DNA of 64,000 bases from Lentibacillus cibarius (GCF_005887555.1 NZ_VCIA01000001.1:2976001-3040000); one strand, 5' to 3'; positions 7,832 through 18,421 are shown, counted from the first letter of the stretch. The notes: generated by a model not told the origin, from the sequence alone. Translations and numbers: made by a program.

Positions 7832-9727
7832 ATGGCCCGTTACTTTACCATTGGAATGGCTGGACATATTGATCATGGGAAAACGGCTTTAACAAAAGCT
7901 TTAACAGGCGAAAATACAGATCGATTGCAGGAGGAGAAGGAACGGAGTATTTCGATTGAACCCGGGTTTGCATTGTTGATTAATAATGATCAATTGGAAG
8001 TATCCATTATCGATGTCCCCGGGCATGAAAGATTCATTAGGCAAATGATAGCCGGATCGGCGGGAATCGATATGGCTGTATTGGTCATTGCCGCAAATGA
8101 AGGTGTCATGCCGCAAACGAAGGAACACCTGGATATTTTATCATTGTTGGGAATTCAAAATGGATTGGTCGTTATGACAAAAGTGGATCAAGTCGACCAG
8201 GAATTACTCGACATTGTGTTGGACGATGTTAAAGAAACGATGGACGACACCTTTCTTAAAGATGCGCCGATTCATTTGGTCGATAGTTTGTCTGAAAAAG
8301 GCATTCCCGAGCTGAAGCAAGCTTTGACGGAAGAAGTCCTGCATATGAGGAAACCAGACAGGAAAACATCCTTTCGTTTGCCGATTGACCAAGTATTTAC
8401 GGTGAAAGGTCAGGGTGTTGTCGTACGGGGAACAATCTATGACGGCGATGTCAAACAAGGTGAGCATTTAAAAGTATTGCCCCTTAAAAAAGATGTGCGG
8501 GTCAGACAAATCCAAAGACATCATCAACAGAAAACGATGGCTTCGGCAGGCCAGCGTACGGCAATCAATATTGGCGGGGTTTCGCGCAAGGAACTTTCCA
8601 GAGGCGACGTATTGGTAACGGATGACTTTTTTTCTGTTACTAATCTTGTTGATATTGTATTTTACCCGTTAAAAGATAGAAAACATAAGGTGAAGCAGCG
8701 TCAGCCGATAAAACTTTTTATTGGGACATCGGAAGTCATGGGGAAAATTATCTTTTTTGACCGAAACGAAATCGATGTGAGTGAGAACCAGGAAGTGTTA
8801 TGTCAAATACAGCTGGATAAAGAAGTAGTAATCACTCGAGGCGATCGGTTTATTTTAAGAAAGCCTACCCCCATCGAAACCATCGGCGGCGGATGGGTTA
8901 TAGAACCGGACGCAAAAAAGTACCGATTCGGAAAAAAGACAATTGAACAGTTGGAACTTAAAAAAGAAGGATCACCAAAAGATCGGGTTATCGCATTAAT
9001 GGAAGAGAAAAAGGTATTAACACGAGCGAACATATTAAAAGAGGCATCTATTTCCGAGCGGGAATTGCGTGAAGTTGAAAAGGAACTCTTGGCAATGGAA
9101 GACGGGCTTTTCACACTAAATTCAACATTTGTCCATCTTAAAACAAAAATAATCGATTTACTTGAGACATTCCACAACCGCTTTCCAATGCGTATTGGCA
9201 TTGACAAGGCGGAGATGATGTCTGAATTGACAGAGCACTATCCCGTTTCACTCATTGAATTTGCTATGAAAACATTAAAAGAAGAAAGTGAAATAACCAT
9301 AAGGGATCAATATGTTTCGTTGGCAAATGTCAAGCCGGCGCTGCCATCTCAATGGAAAACAAGACTTGAATCCGCCGAAAAAGCGTTACAGAAACAAGGA
9401 CTGGAACCAGGAAAGTGGAACGAGCTGCTTGATCAACATCAGATTCCATTAAAGCTTCAAAAAGAATTTTATTATTATTTACTGGAAACAGCTAGCGCGT
9501 ATGTGCTGGACGATGAACGATTAATCGCAAAAGACGCGGCAGACCAAGCTTTGAGAAAACTGCAGGAATTTACAAATGGGGAAGACTTTACTATTGGGAC
9601 CGCAAAAGACCATTTACAATTGACTCGGAAAAACATGGTGCCGCTATTGGAACTCTATGACCAATTAGGGTACACCAAGAGGACAGGGAATATGCGAACA
9701 TGGGTAAAAAAGGTGCCGGATGGTTGA
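7832..9727 (+). CDS. selB: Selenocysteine-specific elongation factor SelB
   Basis: GTPase that brings Sec-tRNA(Sec) to UGA codons by binding a SECIS hairpin in the mRNA. The GTPase motifs are [10 protein letters not shown] (P-loop), DVPGHERF (G3) and TKVD (G4), followed by EF-Tu-like beta-barrels and, from about residue 380, the C-terminal winged-helix repeats that bind SECIS RNA. ATG 7832 is chosen because AGGTG lies 6 bases upstream; an in-frame GTG at 7823 overlaps that site. About 631 aa, normal for the family. With selA, selC and selD it completes the bacterial selenocysteine pathway. Confidence 0.96.
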   Translation: MARYFTIGMAGHIDHGKTALTKALTGENTDRLQEEKERSISIEPGFALLINNDQLEVSIIDVPGHERFIRQMIAGSAGIDMAVLVIAANEGVMPQTKEHLDILSLLGIQNGLVVMTKVDQVDQELLDIVLDDVKETMDDTFLKDAPIHLVDSLSEKGIPELKQALTEEVLHMRKPDRKTSFRLPIDQVFTVKGQGVVVRGTIYDGDVKQGEHLKVLPLKKDVRVRQIQRHHQQKTMASAGQRTAINIGGVSRKELSRGDVLVTDDFFSVTNLVDIVFYPLKDRKHKVKQRQPIKLFIGTSEVMGKIIFFDRNEIDVSENQEVLCQIQLDKEVVITRGDRFILRKPTPIETIGGGWVIEPDAKKYRFGKKTIEQLELKKEGSPKDRVIALMEEKKVLTRANILKEASISERELREVEKELLAMEDGLFTLNSTFVHLKTKIIDLLETFHNRFPMRIGIDKAEMMSELTEHYPVSLIEFAMKTLKEESEITIRDQYVSLANVKPALPSQWKTRLESAEKALQKQGLEPGKWNELLDQHQIPLKLQKEFYYYLLETASAYVLDDERLIAKDAADQALRKLQEFTNGEDFTIGTAKDHLQLTRKNMVPLLELYDQLGYTKRTGNMRTWVKKVPDG

Positions 9728-10030
9728 GTTCCTGGTGAAGCGATATGGGTAATGATTATGTTCATAAGTAAAGCAGCAGTGGATGCATTATGACTGGTGT
9801 TGCGTTTTCGTACCTGTTACCAGAAGATGGGGCTGCCCAATGGATCACTTTAGTGACGTTGGGTTCAGCCCTAAATATTTTTATACTCGTCTAATAATTA
9901 CCTCCTCTTCATGCCTATAGCTCCCGAAAGTTAGCGCTAGTAGTTTGTTAAGAATGGATGCGAACAATTGTTTGACTTTTGTTCGCTTTGTGTAATACGA
10001 ACAAAGGTTCTGTTAAAGGGGATGGTTAGC
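9728..10030. other. Intergenic gap with a possible gene remnant
   Basis: No complete gene is seen here. A 34-codon frame (9790-9894) ends in a hydrophobic stretch, ITLVTLGSALNIFILV, that looks like the last helix of a lost membrane protein. It has no ribosome binding site. Nothing else was recognised. Confidence 0.3.
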
Positions 10031-10249
10031 ATGGATCAATTGCTTTTTCGATCATTGCAAACAAGAAAGAAACTTGAAATGATTTACTTAAGGGTCGATA
10101 ATAGAACAAGTTACCGTGTGATTCGTGTGCTTGGTATGCATGAGGATCGGGTAATAGCATATTGTTTTACACGAAAAGAAGTAAGAACGTTTAAAAAAGA
10201 TATGATATTGTCAATTGGACCAGTTCAAAAGGGGAAAATGGGGGCATAG
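10031..10249 (+). CDS. Small WYL-like protein
   Basis: A 72-residue protein whose second half (VIAYCFTRKEVRTFKKDMIL) matches the end of the WYL fold, where an aromatic/Cys-R-x-E-x-RTF-x-x-D pattern forms the ligand-binding edge. It has no DNA-binding domain, so it is a stand-alone WYL-like domain. The ATG at 10031 has AAAGGGG about 10 bases upstream. It begins a run of short same-strand genes that ends with sspO and the RNase HI-like gene. The role is unknown. Confidence 0.6.
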   Translation: MDQLLFRSLQTRKKLEMIYLRVDNRTSYRVIRVLGMHEDRVIAYCFTRKEVRTFKKDMILSIGPVQKGKMGA

Positions 10250-10251
10250 CG

Positions 10252-10425
10252 ATGTGTACAAACGGACGGACTGTAGCAAATTGGACAAAAGAAATACAGC
10301 CGGAACATGTGGAAAAGCTTAAAGAAATTTTACATAAATACGATGTAAAAACGAAGCAAGCTTTACAAAATGGATATTTAAGGTCGGATTGCCGGTCCAA
10401 ACAATTTTTACGGACTGATACATAG
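10252..10425 (+). CDS. Small hypothetical protein (57 aa)
   Basis: Starts 2 bases after the stop of the preceding small gene, with GGGGGC just upstream. The sequence is basic, with a helical middle (PEHVEKLKEILHKYDVKTKQAL) and two cysteines. I do not recognise the family. The close spacing and regular codon use suggest it is real and co-transcribed with the WYL-like gene. Confidence 0.5.
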   Translation: MCTNGRTVANWTKEIQPEHVEKLKEILHKYDVKTKQALQNGYLRSDCRSKQFLRTDT

Positions 10426-10471
10426 AAACCCTTCCGTCGAATCAGACTATGCACATGGAGGTGTTTCTGAA

Positions 10472-10621
10472 ATGGGTAAACGACGTAAAAACGACACTGG
10501 AATCAGTGACGAACAAGCGGTAAGAAAAAAGTTGTCGAAGGAATATGATCATGAGTTTGCAAATGAACCGTTAACAGAAAATGAACGGCATAACAATAAG
10601 AAGACGAAAAAACGACAATGA
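10472..10621 (+). CDS. sspO: Small acid-soluble spore protein O
   Basis: 49-residue basic protein behind a perfect GGAGGTG ribosome binding site. The C-terminal block LTENERHNNKKTKKRQ matches the end of B. subtilis SspO (CotK), LTEAERQNNKKRKTNQ, and the N-terminus is Lys/Arg-rich as in that family. SspO is a minor DNA-associated protein made in the forespore. It supports a spore-forming host. Confidence 0.8.
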   Translation: MGKRRKNDTGISDEQAVRKKLSKEYDHEFANEPLTENERHNNKKTKKRQ

Positions 10622-10687
10622 ATGTGCATAGGGGATGGGTCTTTTTCCCCGTTCCCTTTCAGAAAACATAGTAAGGGTGGTCATGCG

Positions 10688-11353
10688 GTGAATGTTCGGA
10701 TGGAATTAGTTTATCAGACACCCAAAGGAACAGAAACAACCTTTACTTCGGAGGAAATGGCAGCCCCGAAGGCATTGTTAATAGCTGAAGACTTACAAAA
10801 AACAGGCCGTTTGGACGACATACAATTCATTGACAGCCATGAAAATAGCTGGAATGTGAAGGAATTAAAGAAACAGATGGAAGAGATTAAAGCCGAACCG
10901 CATCATATCACGGTTTATTTTGATGGTGGTTATGATCTGCAAACACAGAAGTCCGGCTTGGGATGTGCTATCTATTACGAGATGAATGAAAAAGCATACC
11001 GGCTACGGAAAAATGCTTCTGTTGATGAGCTCGAATCCAATAATGAAGCAGAATATGCCGCTTGTCATCTTGCATTACAGGAACTGGAAAATTTAGAAGT
11101 TCATCATTTGCCGGTTACGATTACTGGCGACTCGCTTGTTGTTATTAAACAATTGCAGGGTGAGTGGCCGTGCTATGAGTCAAACTTATCCAGGTGGGCA
11201 GACCGGATAGATCATCTCATTAATCGTATGGGGCTTGACCCGGAATTCAACATCGTATCCCGGAAAAAGAACAAAGAAGCAGATCAACTGGCGTCTCAAG
11301 CATTGGAAGGCACTGAGATTACAAGTACGAGCGAAGTAACCAAGGGAAAATAA
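10688..11353 (+). CDS. RNase HI family protein
   Basis: About 221 aa. The N-terminal ~70 residues form a small domain of unknown role (VYQTPKGTETTFTSEEM). The rest is an RNase HI fold with all four acidic residues visible: D in VYFDGG, E in ESNNEAEYA, D in ITGDSLVV and D in KEADQLA. RNase HI cleaves RNA in RNA-DNA hybrids; related Bacillus proteins (YpdQ/YpeP type) are less well studied. The GTG start at 10688 is preferred because AAGGGTGG lies upstream; the frame extends 66 bases further without a ribosome binding site. Confidence 0.8.
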   Translation: MNVRMELVYQTPKGTETTFTSEEMAAPKALLIAEDLQKTGRLDDIQFIDSHENSWNVKELKKQMEEIKAEPHHITVYFDGGYDLQTQKSGLGCAIYYEMNEKAYRLRKNASVDELESNNEAEYAACHLALQELENLEVHHLPVTITGDSLVVIKQLQGEWPCYESNLSRWADRIDHLINRMGLDPEFNIVSRKKNKEADQLASQALEGTEITSTSEVTKGK

Positions 11354-11783
11354 TTCTATACTTTTTCCTTGGTCAAATCCACCCATACATAGGCGCTTCC
11401 ACCCATGGATATACGTCGAGTTGCTGTGTATTCGCTCCGGCTACCGGATACCCGCAGCTTGAAAGAATTCATGCAAGATGTGTTTCAGCAGTGCCGTTGA
11501 AGATTTAAGTACCCAAGCATTACATAATGAGTTTAGAAATTAGATGCACCTACATACGGACCATAAGGTTAATAAACCGCATAGCCAATATTACCAGTTA
11601 AAAGTGGATATCACCTCAAAAACTATCAACCTATTTTAAGTGCAATAACACAACAGCGCCTCACTAGCAGCTAGCAGACCGTAACAGGGCTTAATTTTAT
11701 CAATTACCCAGCGTTCAAGTACAAAATATATTATAATAGAAAGACAGACGATTAATGAGACCGGAAAGGAAAGGAGCATTCCT
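11354..11783. other. Non-coding gap before sbcD
   Basis: About 430 bases without a gene. An imperfect hairpin (CCAAGG...CCTTGG, about 11341-11374) straddles the end of the RNase HI-like gene but lacks a T run. TATAAT at 11732-11737 is a plausible -10 for sbcD, with a poor -35. Nothing else was recognised. Confidence 0.4.
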
Positions 11784-12980
11784 ATGAAACTATTTCACAC
11801 AGCGGACTGGCATTTGGGAAAACTTGTCCAAGGTGTTTACATGACCGAAGACCAGCGATACGTGCTGGAGCAGTTCATCCAAGCGGTCGAGGATGAGAAA
11901 CCGGATGCGGTCATCATTGCCGGGGATTTATATGATCGGGCAGTACCACCGACAGAAGCGGTGCATTTGCTTAACGAGGTGCTAGAGCGAATCGTGCTGG
12001 AGCTGAAAACCCCTGTCCTTGCTGTGGCAGGTAACCACGACAGCCCGGGCCGCCTGAATTTCGGCAGCAGCATAATGAAAGAGAATGGCTTTTATATTAC
12101 TGGCCATTTAAAGAAAGATATGCAACCGGTTGTCCTTTATGACGAACACGGTCCGGTGCAGTTCCACCTTGTTCCGTATAGTGATCCGAGTGTCGTTCGC
12201 AATGAACTGGACGACGAGACCATCCGCTCACATAATGATGCTGCTGAAAGAATCATAGAAACGCTCCACGGCCAAATGGATCCGAACAGCCGACATGTTT
12301 ATGTTGGTCACGCCTTTGTAACCCCATTCGGGGAGGAAGAAGAGAATACGAGTGACTCGGAGCGGCCACTTTCAATCGGAGGAGCAGAGTATGTTGATGC
12401 GCGCCACTTTGCTCGTTTTCACTACACGGCACTAGGACATTTGCACCAAGCACACTATGTCAGCAATGAAACAGTCCGCTATTCCGGTTCGATTATGAAA
12501 TATTCCATATCGGAAGAACACCATCAAAAAGGATTCCATGTAGTTGACATGGATGCAGGTGGAAACGTGTCCATCGAAAAGCGCACGCTGACACCAGCAA
12601 GGGATATCCGAACGGTAGAGGCCACGATGGAGGAGTTGCTGCTGCATCCGGTGAGCGAGGATTATGTCTTTGTCCGGCTTTTGGATGAAGCACCGGCTTT
12701 ATCACCAATGGAGCGGATTCGCTCGGTTTATCCGAACGCCATGCATGTGGAGCGGAAACACTTCACACCTAGCTCCCACGCTGACAATAGCAGCAAGCCG
12801 AAAGCGGATCGAACCAACATGAGTGATCTTGATTTGTTCAAAGCCTTTTATAAGGAAGTGAAAGGAATCGATGCGACGGAGGAAACAGAAGCCATTTTCC
12901 GCGACGTGCTGGACGATTTGCTAAAAGGGGAAGAAGAACCGGCGCCAACCGACAAACAGAAAGCATCCGTATCGCAATAA
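11784..12980 (+). CDS. sbcD: Exonuclease subunit SbcD
   Basis: Mre11-type nuclease subunit of the SbcCD complex, which processes hairpins and protein-blocked DNA ends. The metallophosphoesterase motifs are complete: ADWHLG (D8, H10), AGDLYDR, AGNHDSPG, VGHAF and LGHLHQ. Length (398 aa) is normal for Bacillus SbcD. AAAGGAAAGGAGC precedes the ATG. sbcC begins 29 bases after the stop with its own GGGGAG site, so the two form the usual sbcDC operon. Confidence 0.96.
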   Translation: MKLFHTADWHLGKLVQGVYMTEDQRYVLEQFIQAVEDEKPDAVIIAGDLYDRAVPPTEAVHLLNEVLERIVLELKTPVLAVAGNHDSPGRLNFGSSIMKENGFYITGHLKKDMQPVVLYDEHGPVQFHLVPYSDPSVVRNELDDETIRSHNDAAERIIETLHGQMDPNSRHVYVGHAFVTPFGEEEENTSDSERPLSIGGAEYVDARHFARFHYTALGHLHQAHYVSNETVRYSGSIMKYSISEEHHQKGFHVVDMDAGGNVSIEKRTLTPARDIRTVEATMEELLLHPVSEDYVFVRLLDEAPALSPMERIRSVYPNAMHVERKHFTPSSHADNSSKPKADRTNMSDLDLFKAFYKEVKGIDATEETEAIFRDVLDDLLKGEEEPAPTDKQKASVSQ

Positions 12981-13009
12981 GTTAGTGAGCAGAAAGGGGA
13001 GAATAGACA

Positions 13010-16000
13010 ATGAAACCACGCAAACTGACGATGACAGCATTTGGCCCATATAAAGGAACGGAAACGATTAATTTTGCTGAACTTGATGCGTACAATCTGT
13101 TTGTCATCTCCGGTAATACTGGTGCAGGCAAGACGACGATTTTTGATGGGATTTGTTTTGCTTTATACGGCAGTGCCAGTGGGTCTGACCGGGAAGACTT
13201 CCGGATGTTGCGCAGTGATTTTGCAGATGATGACACGCATACCTCCGTCGAATTAGTATTTGAACTGAAAGGACGCACTTACCGTATTCTCCGTCAGTTA
13301 GGCCACATCAAACAAGGCAACAAAACAAAAACTGGTGAACGTTACGAGTTCTATGAACAAGTCGACGGCAAGGAAGTCCCGTGTGTGGACAGGCAAATCG
13401 TTTCTGAGATTAATAAACAAGTCGAAGCCATTGTCGGCCTGACCCAGGATCAGTTCAAACAGATTGTCATGCTTCCACAAGGTGAGTTTCGGAAACTATT
13501 AACCTCGGAAACGGAAAATAAAGAGGCGATTTTACGCCGGATTTTTAAAACCGAATCGTACAAGCATTTGAATGAACTGCTGAAGCGAAAAAAGGATCAC
13601 GTCCACGAGCAGTTCACACATGAGAAACAAATGCGTGACCATTATATACAAACGATTCCCGCGACATTGCCGGAGCGTGAGGCGTCACCATTGTTTCAAG
13701 TTTTAGCAGAAGATTACTATAATACGAATCAAGTGATCACCGCCCTTGATGAGGAAATGCAATTTTATCAGGAAAAAATCACCGCCGATCAGAAACAATA
13801 CGAAGAAGCATATAACAAGCATACCGAGAAGCAAACAGCCTTTCATCAAGCTAAAGCAGTGAACGATCGTTTTCAGGAACTAGAACAGAAGCAAAAGCAG
13901 CTGCGGGAACTTCAGGAACAAATTCCGGTATACAAAGAAAAAAGGGAGCAACTACAAGCCGCTGAACGCGCGGCGGGCATAGAACCTTACGAAAAACAAG
14001 CAGCAGACTGGCGCAGGGAAGAGCAGGAAAAAATAAATGCCCATCAACAGGCACAAACGGCAAATAGGCAGGCGGATAAAAAGCTGGAAGAGGCCCGGTC
14101 AGTCTATCAGCAGGAAGAACAGAACAAGCAAAAGCGCGAAGACACCAACAAAAAACTGGACCGACTGCAAGGCTTTCTTCCGGATGTAAAAGAAATCAAC
14201 GAGCGCAAGCAGGAAATGGAACAGCTGCAAAAACAGACCGAACAAACAGCAGCCAATCTGGAAAAACAGAACACAACACTGCAGCAAAAAAAGGAAGCAG
14301 CGGATTCCCTGCATAAAGATATCCAAGTGATGGATGAAGCTGTCAGCCAATTACCCGAGAAGCAAGAAACATTAAACAACATGCGCGATCAGGTAAGAGT
14401 GTTGATGAAGTATCTTGACCTGCAAGAAAAAGACACCCGCCTCAATCAAGATGTTCAAGGAAAAGAACAGGCTTTTAACGACATGAAACGAACATATGAT
14501 GAAGCCGAACAGCGCTGGATGAACGACCAGGCAAGCGTGTTGGCAGCCCATTTACACGACGGACAGCCGTGCCCGGTGTGTGGCAGCAAAGAGCACCCGG
14601 ATATGGCTGTCAATCAGGACAGCGGTGTGACCAAGGAAAAGCTTGGAACATTGAAGAAACAATTGGATGAGAAAGACCGCCTCTACCGGGACGCGGTGGC
14701 GAATTTAAAATCCAATCATGCACAGCTGGAAGAAGCACAAGTTGAGCTGAGCCAACACCAGATGCAAGCAACTGACGCAAAAGCCTTAAAAGAGGATTTA
14801 TCTAAACAAGGCAAGCAGCTAAGTGATGAAGTGGAAAAATTAAAGCAACAGCGGGAAAAACTGTCGAAAGCGAAAGAAGCACATACAAACGCAATGGAAG
14901 AAGTAAAACAGCTCGAAGCGGATAAAGAACAGCTAAACAAAACGTATCATGAAAAAAATGCTGCCTATGAAAAAGCTAAGGCAGTCTATGACGAACGACT
15001 GCGCAAGATTCCGGAAGAAGTCCGTGTCTTAACAGAATTGGAGCGGCAAATCAAAGAAACGTCTGACTACAAAACACAGCTTGAACAAGCCTGGGAAAAA
15101 GCACAGCAGCAATTCCAAGAGGCAAAAGACGAACAGACAAAAGCAGCTGCTAATCTTGCCAATAGTAAACAGCAGCTAGCTGATACCGAAGAAAAACGGA
15201 AAACAGCGGAATCATCGTTTAAAGAAGCCTTGGCACATGCACAGTTTGCATCAGAAAAGGCCTACCAGGAAGCAAAAATGAACCAATCCGAGCGAGACAA
15301 ACGAAAAGAAGAAATCGATCAGTTTAATGAACAACGTGCAGCACTCGAACAGACTGTCACCGAATTGCAGGAACAGCTGAAAGATAGTGCCAAAGCAGAC
15401 TTGACAGCCATGCAAGCAGAACTTGATCAATTGAAGCAGGCTTATGAAGCAGCACTGCAGCAATTAAATTTATCGAAAAAATATGCGGAAGGTGCAGCTG
15501 ATTTGCGAATGAATATCTTAGAGGCAAATGAAAAACTGGCTGCAAGTGAAAAAGAACTGGCGACGATTACTGACTTGCATGACGTGCTGCGCGGACAGAA
15601 TGAGCAAAAGATTTCCTTTGAACGTTATTTGCAGATTGAATACTTGGAGCGGATTATCGATGCAGCCAACGGACGGCTGAAAGACCTCTCCAATGGCCAA
15701 TTTTATCTGATGCGAAGCGACCGGCAGGAGTCTCACGGTAAACAGAGTGGTCTGGCGCTTGATGTTCATGACGCGTATACCGGCCAAACGAGGGATGTCA
15801 AATCCTTGTCAGGTGGGGAAAAGTTTAACGCGTCTCTAAGTCTAGCATTGGGTATGTCGGATGTGATCCAGAGCTTTCAAGGGAATATCCGGATTGACAC
15901 GATGTTTATTGATGAAGGGTTCGGATCACTTGATGAAGAGTCATTGAACAAAGCGATCGAGACATTAATCGACCTGCAAAAATCCGGCCGTATGATTGGT

Positions 16001-16102
16001 GTCATTTCCCACGTGCAGGATTTGAAGACAATCTTCCCGGCTCGGCTTGATGTGGTGAAGACGAAAGAAGGGTACAGTAAGACAGATTTTGTGGTGAACT
16101 AA
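13010..16102 (+). CDS. sbcC: Exonuclease subunit SbcC (Rad50-like ATPase)
   Basis: SMC-like partner of SbcD. The Walker A motif is GNTGAGKTTIFDG near residue 36, and the ABC signature (SLSGGEKFNAS) and Walker B (MFIDEGFGSLDEE) are near the C-terminus. Between them are two long Gln/Glu/Lys-rich coiled coils with a zinc-hook CPVCGSKEHP at about residue 522. Length (1030 aa) fits Firmicute SbcC. Confidence 0.96.
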   Translation: MKPRKLTMTAFGPYKGTETINFAELDAYNLFVISGNTGAGKTTIFDGICFALYGSASGSDREDFRMLRSDFADDDTHTSVELVFELKGRTYRILRQLGHIKQGNKTKTGERYEFYEQVDGKEVPCVDRQIVSEINKQVEAIVGLTQDQFKQIVMLPQGEFRKLLTSETENKEAILRRIFKTESYKHLNELLKRKKDHVHEQFTHEKQMRDHYIQTIPATLPEREASPLFQVLAEDYYNTNQVITALDEEMQFYQEKITADQKQYEEAYNKHTEKQTAFHQAKAVNDRFQELEQKQKQLRELQEQIPVYKEKREQLQAAERAAGIEPYEKQAADWRREEQEKINAHQQAQTANRQADKKLEEARSVYQQEEQNKQKREDTNKKLDRLQGFLPDVKEINERKQEMEQLQKQTEQTAANLEKQNTTLQQKKEAADSLHKDIQVMDEAVSQLPEKQETLNNMRDQVRVLMKYLDLQEKDTRLNQDVQGKEQAFNDMKRTYDEAEQRWMNDQASVLAAHLHDGQPCPVCGSKEHPDMAVNQDSGVTKEKLGTLKKQLDEKDRLYRDAVANLKSNHAQLEEAQVELSQHQMQATDAKALKEDLSKQGKQLSDEVEKLKQQREKLSKAKEAHTNAMEEVKQLEADKEQLNKTYHEKNAAYEKAKAVYDERLRKIPEEVRVLTELERQIKETSDYKTQLEQAWEKAQQQFQEAKDEQTKAAANLANSKQQLADTEEKRKTAESSFKEALAHAQFASEKAYQEAKMNQSERDKRKEEIDQFNEQRAALEQTVTELQEQLKDSAKADLTAMQAELDQLKQAYEAALQQLNLSKKYAEGAADLRMNILEANEKLAASEKELATITDLHDVLRGQNEQKISFERYLQIEYLERIIDAANGRLKDLSNGQFYLMRSDRQESHGKQSGLALDVHDAYTGQTRDVKSLSGGEKFNASLSLALGMSDVIQSFQGNIRIDTMFIDEGFGSLDEESLNKAIETLIDLQKSGRMIGVISHVQDLKTIFPARLDVVKTKEGYSKTDFVVN

Positions 16103-16112
16103 GAACAAAGGG

Positions 16113-16157
16113 GCAAGCGCCCAGGCTAAGAACGTGACGTCCTTTCCTGGCGCTTGC
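16113..16157 (+). terminator. Stem-loop after sbcC
   Basis: GCAAGCGCCCAGG (16113-16125) pairs with CCTGGCGCTTGC (16146-16157), giving a 12-bp stem with one bulged C and a 20-base loop. No T run follows, so it may act in both directions or protect the 3' end rather than terminate strongly. It lies between convergent sbcC and the Rieske oxidoreductase gene. Confidence 0.5.
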
Positions 16158-16387
16158 ATTAGCACGTCCTGTGCCAATGACGGTGCTGAGGGAGAAGCCT
16201 TAGTATGGATTCCATTAATGGTCTTAAGTTAAGACAAAGCAAGCCGATATCCCGGACCAATTTGATGATCCAGGCGCAACTTTTGTAATATATATTCGTG
16301 ACAACATGTATCAATTAACTTTTGGTTAAAATACCCCTTGTTTAATCTTTGCTTCAACTTGGGGCAAATGGCAGACCATCCGCTACC

Positions 16388-17962
16388 TTAATATCCGGAA
16401 TCCTTTGATGTAAGGTTATCCAACATATGATAATCATACCTTTTCAAGGGCGTTTCCGCGGGACCTTCGATGACTTCCCCGGTGTATGAGAACCTAGAAC
16501 CATGACACGGGCAATCCCAGCTTCTTTCTGCTCCATTCCAACCTACCTCACAGCCAACATGCGTGCAGGTAGTGTCAACAACGTATACATTTCCTTGCTT
16601 ATCCTTATAGGCGCCTTTTCTTTCCCCTTTTATCATAATAACAGCACCTTCGTCGATAGATAAGTTCTTAAGTTTGTCATCGGGTAATTCTATCTTACCT
16701 TTGACCAGCTGACCGACAACATTGGCATTATCAACTAGAATATTTTTTAGGCCAGGTTTTGCGTTGAATCTTAATGGCGTGAATAGATCAGCATAGGTAT
16801 TTCCATCCCCTGTTACCAGGTCCGTCAGTAATAAGGCTGCTGCCGTTCCATTAGACATCCCCCACTTTCTAAAGCCGGTTGCGATGAGTGTATGTGGTTG
16901 ATTGGCGGTTATTTTTCCGATAAAAGGAACCTTGTCAAGTGTGATAAGATCCTGGGCCGACCAGCGATAGACAACCTGATCGAGTCCAAATGTTTTTTGT
17001 CCAAAGTCCTCCAAAGCCTGGTAATGTTTCATGGTGTCTTCCCCTTGGCCGGTCTTATGGCTTTCACCAACAATCAACACCATGTTTTCGCCATTTATTT
17101 CAACAGAACGCAGGGAGCGTGTCGGCTGGCCTACGCTAATGTACATGCCGCCGGGAAATTTCTTTTTAGTTTTTGCTGCCAAAATATACGATCGGCTGGC
17201 GTGCATTCTTGCGGAATATAATCCTGTGCCTTCATAAAAAGGGAAATGGGAACAGACGAGCACTTTATCCGCCTTAATCTCTTTTCCATTTCGTGTCATG
17301 ACTTTGGTCTCTTTATCCGAGTTAATATTGACTGCGGTGGTGTTTTCATAAATATAGGCGCCTTTGGCATGCATTTTTTGCACCAATTTGGATAAATATT
17401 TCGTTGGGTGAAACTGCGCCTGATTTTTCATAACAAGCGCTTTTTTTACCTTGATATCTGTTAAGGGTAAGCTGTCAATTAGTTCTCCGTCAATACCAAG
17501 TCTGTCGTAAGCCTTTGCTTCTTTTTTCAACTTGTGTATATCTTCATCAGATGTGGCATAAAGGTACGCATCCTGTTTCCTAAAATCACAATCTATTTCC
17601 TGTTGTTCTACCATGTTTTGAATAAATTGAAGAGCTTCCAGGTTGGCGCGATAATATTTTTTTGCTTTCTTTTCACCAATATTTTGAATGAGTTCATCAT
17701 AAATCAGACCATGCTGTGCTGTGACTTTTGCTGTTGTATGCCCTGTTGTTCCATGTAGTAATGTGTCCGAATCGAGCAGAGCTACCTTATATCCTTTTTC
17801 AGTTAGTAGATAGGCTGAGGTTATACCTGCGATCCCACCACCAACAATCGCAACATCAACCTTCCTATTTTCCTCTAAACTAGGGAAAGCCGGGAGATCG
17901 ACACCCTCTAGCCAGTACGATTTCGATTCCTGTGGCAATCCCTTGTCGTCATATTCAGTCAT
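16388..17962 (-). CDS. FAD-dependent oxidoreductase with C-terminal Rieske domain
   Basis: 524 aa. The N-terminal half is a DAO-type FAD domain with dinucleotide-binding motif VAIVGGGIAGITSAYLL (residues ~38-54) and ATGFRKWGMSNG in the second FAD contact. The C-terminal ~100 residues form a Rieske [2Fe-2S] domain: CTHVGC and CPCHGSRF supply the two Cys and two His ligands. The arrangement matches B. subtilis YhfW, whose substrate is unknown. The start has AGGAGGCACC upstream. The gene stands alone. Confidence 0.88.
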   Translation of the reverse strand: MTEYDDKGLPQESKSYWLEGVDLPAFPSLEENRKVDVAIVGGGIAGITSAYLLTEKGYKVALLDSDTLLHGTTGHTTAKVTAQHGLIYDELIQNIGEKKAKKYYRANLEALQFIQNMVEQQEIDCDFRKQDAYLYATSDEDIHKLKKEAKAYDRLGIDGELIDSLPLTDIKVKKALVMKNQAQFHPTKYLSKLVQKMHAKGAYIYENTTAVNINSDKETKVMTRNGKEIKADKVLVCSHFPFYEGTGLYSARMHASRSYILAAKTKKKFPGGMYISVGQPTRSLRSVEINGENMVLIVGESHKTGQGEDTMKHYQALEDFGQKTFGLDQVVYRWSAQDLITLDKVPFIGKITANQPHTLIATGFRKWGMSNGTAAALLLTDLVTGDGNTYADLFTPLRFNAKPGLKNILVDNANVVGQLVKGKIELPDDKLKNLSIDEGAVIMIKGERKGAYKDKQGNVYVVDTTCTHVGCEVGWNGAERSWDCPCHGSRFSYTGEVIEGPAETPLKRYDYHMLDNLTSKDSGY

Positions 17963-18302
17963 GTTGGTGCCTCCTTATATGTTCGTGGTGTTATTTTTCT
18001 CTAATAGGAAAGTTATATGCAGGACATTGGTTTTACACTGGAAAATTGGGTAATTTTAAAGTGTAAAGGCCTTTTATAACCCCAGGCATAATGTCTGATG
18101 AATAAGAATCCTATATGGGCTTTCACCGATTACTCCGGGGGCTGGGGGTGGTCCAGCGTATTTTCGTTTTGTCTTTAACCAATCGACAACATTTTCCATA
18201 GGGATAAAACACTAGATTTCTTATTATAAGCATATGTCCAATCAACATGAATCTTTTTTCCATAGGATAGAAGTGAATTCGATTAGGAAGGAGGAACAAA
18301 AA
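17963..18302. promoter_or_regulatory. Intergenic region with candidate mother-cell sporulation promoter
   Basis: A 340-base gap between divergent genes. CATAGGATA at 18261-18269, about 17 bases before the ribosome binding site of the YjcZ-like gene, matches the -10 pattern CATAnnnTA of sigma-K/sigma-E promoters. The AC-type -35 upstream is not at ideal spacing. The rest holds nothing recognised. Confidence 0.4.
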
Positions 18303-18413
18303 ATGTCAGCAGGATGTGGATATGGTGGGGGATTCGCCCTCATTGTCGTCTTGTTTATACTGTTAATCATTGTCGGTACTTCTTTTGGAGGATACGGCGG
18401 ATACGGTTATTAA
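18303..18413 (+). CDS. YjcZ-like sporulation peptide
   Basis: 36-residue peptide behind a perfect AAGGAGG site. The layout is MSAGCGYGGG, one hydrophobic helix (FALIVVLFILLIIVG), then a Gly-Tyr-rich end (GGYGGYGY). This is the composition of the YjcZ family of small sporulation proteins found in Bacillaceae. A hairpin follows directly. The function in spores is unknown. Confidence 0.8.
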   Translation: MSAGCGYGGGFALIVVLFILLIIVGTSFGGYGGYGY

Positions 18414-18421
18414 TTTGTAAT

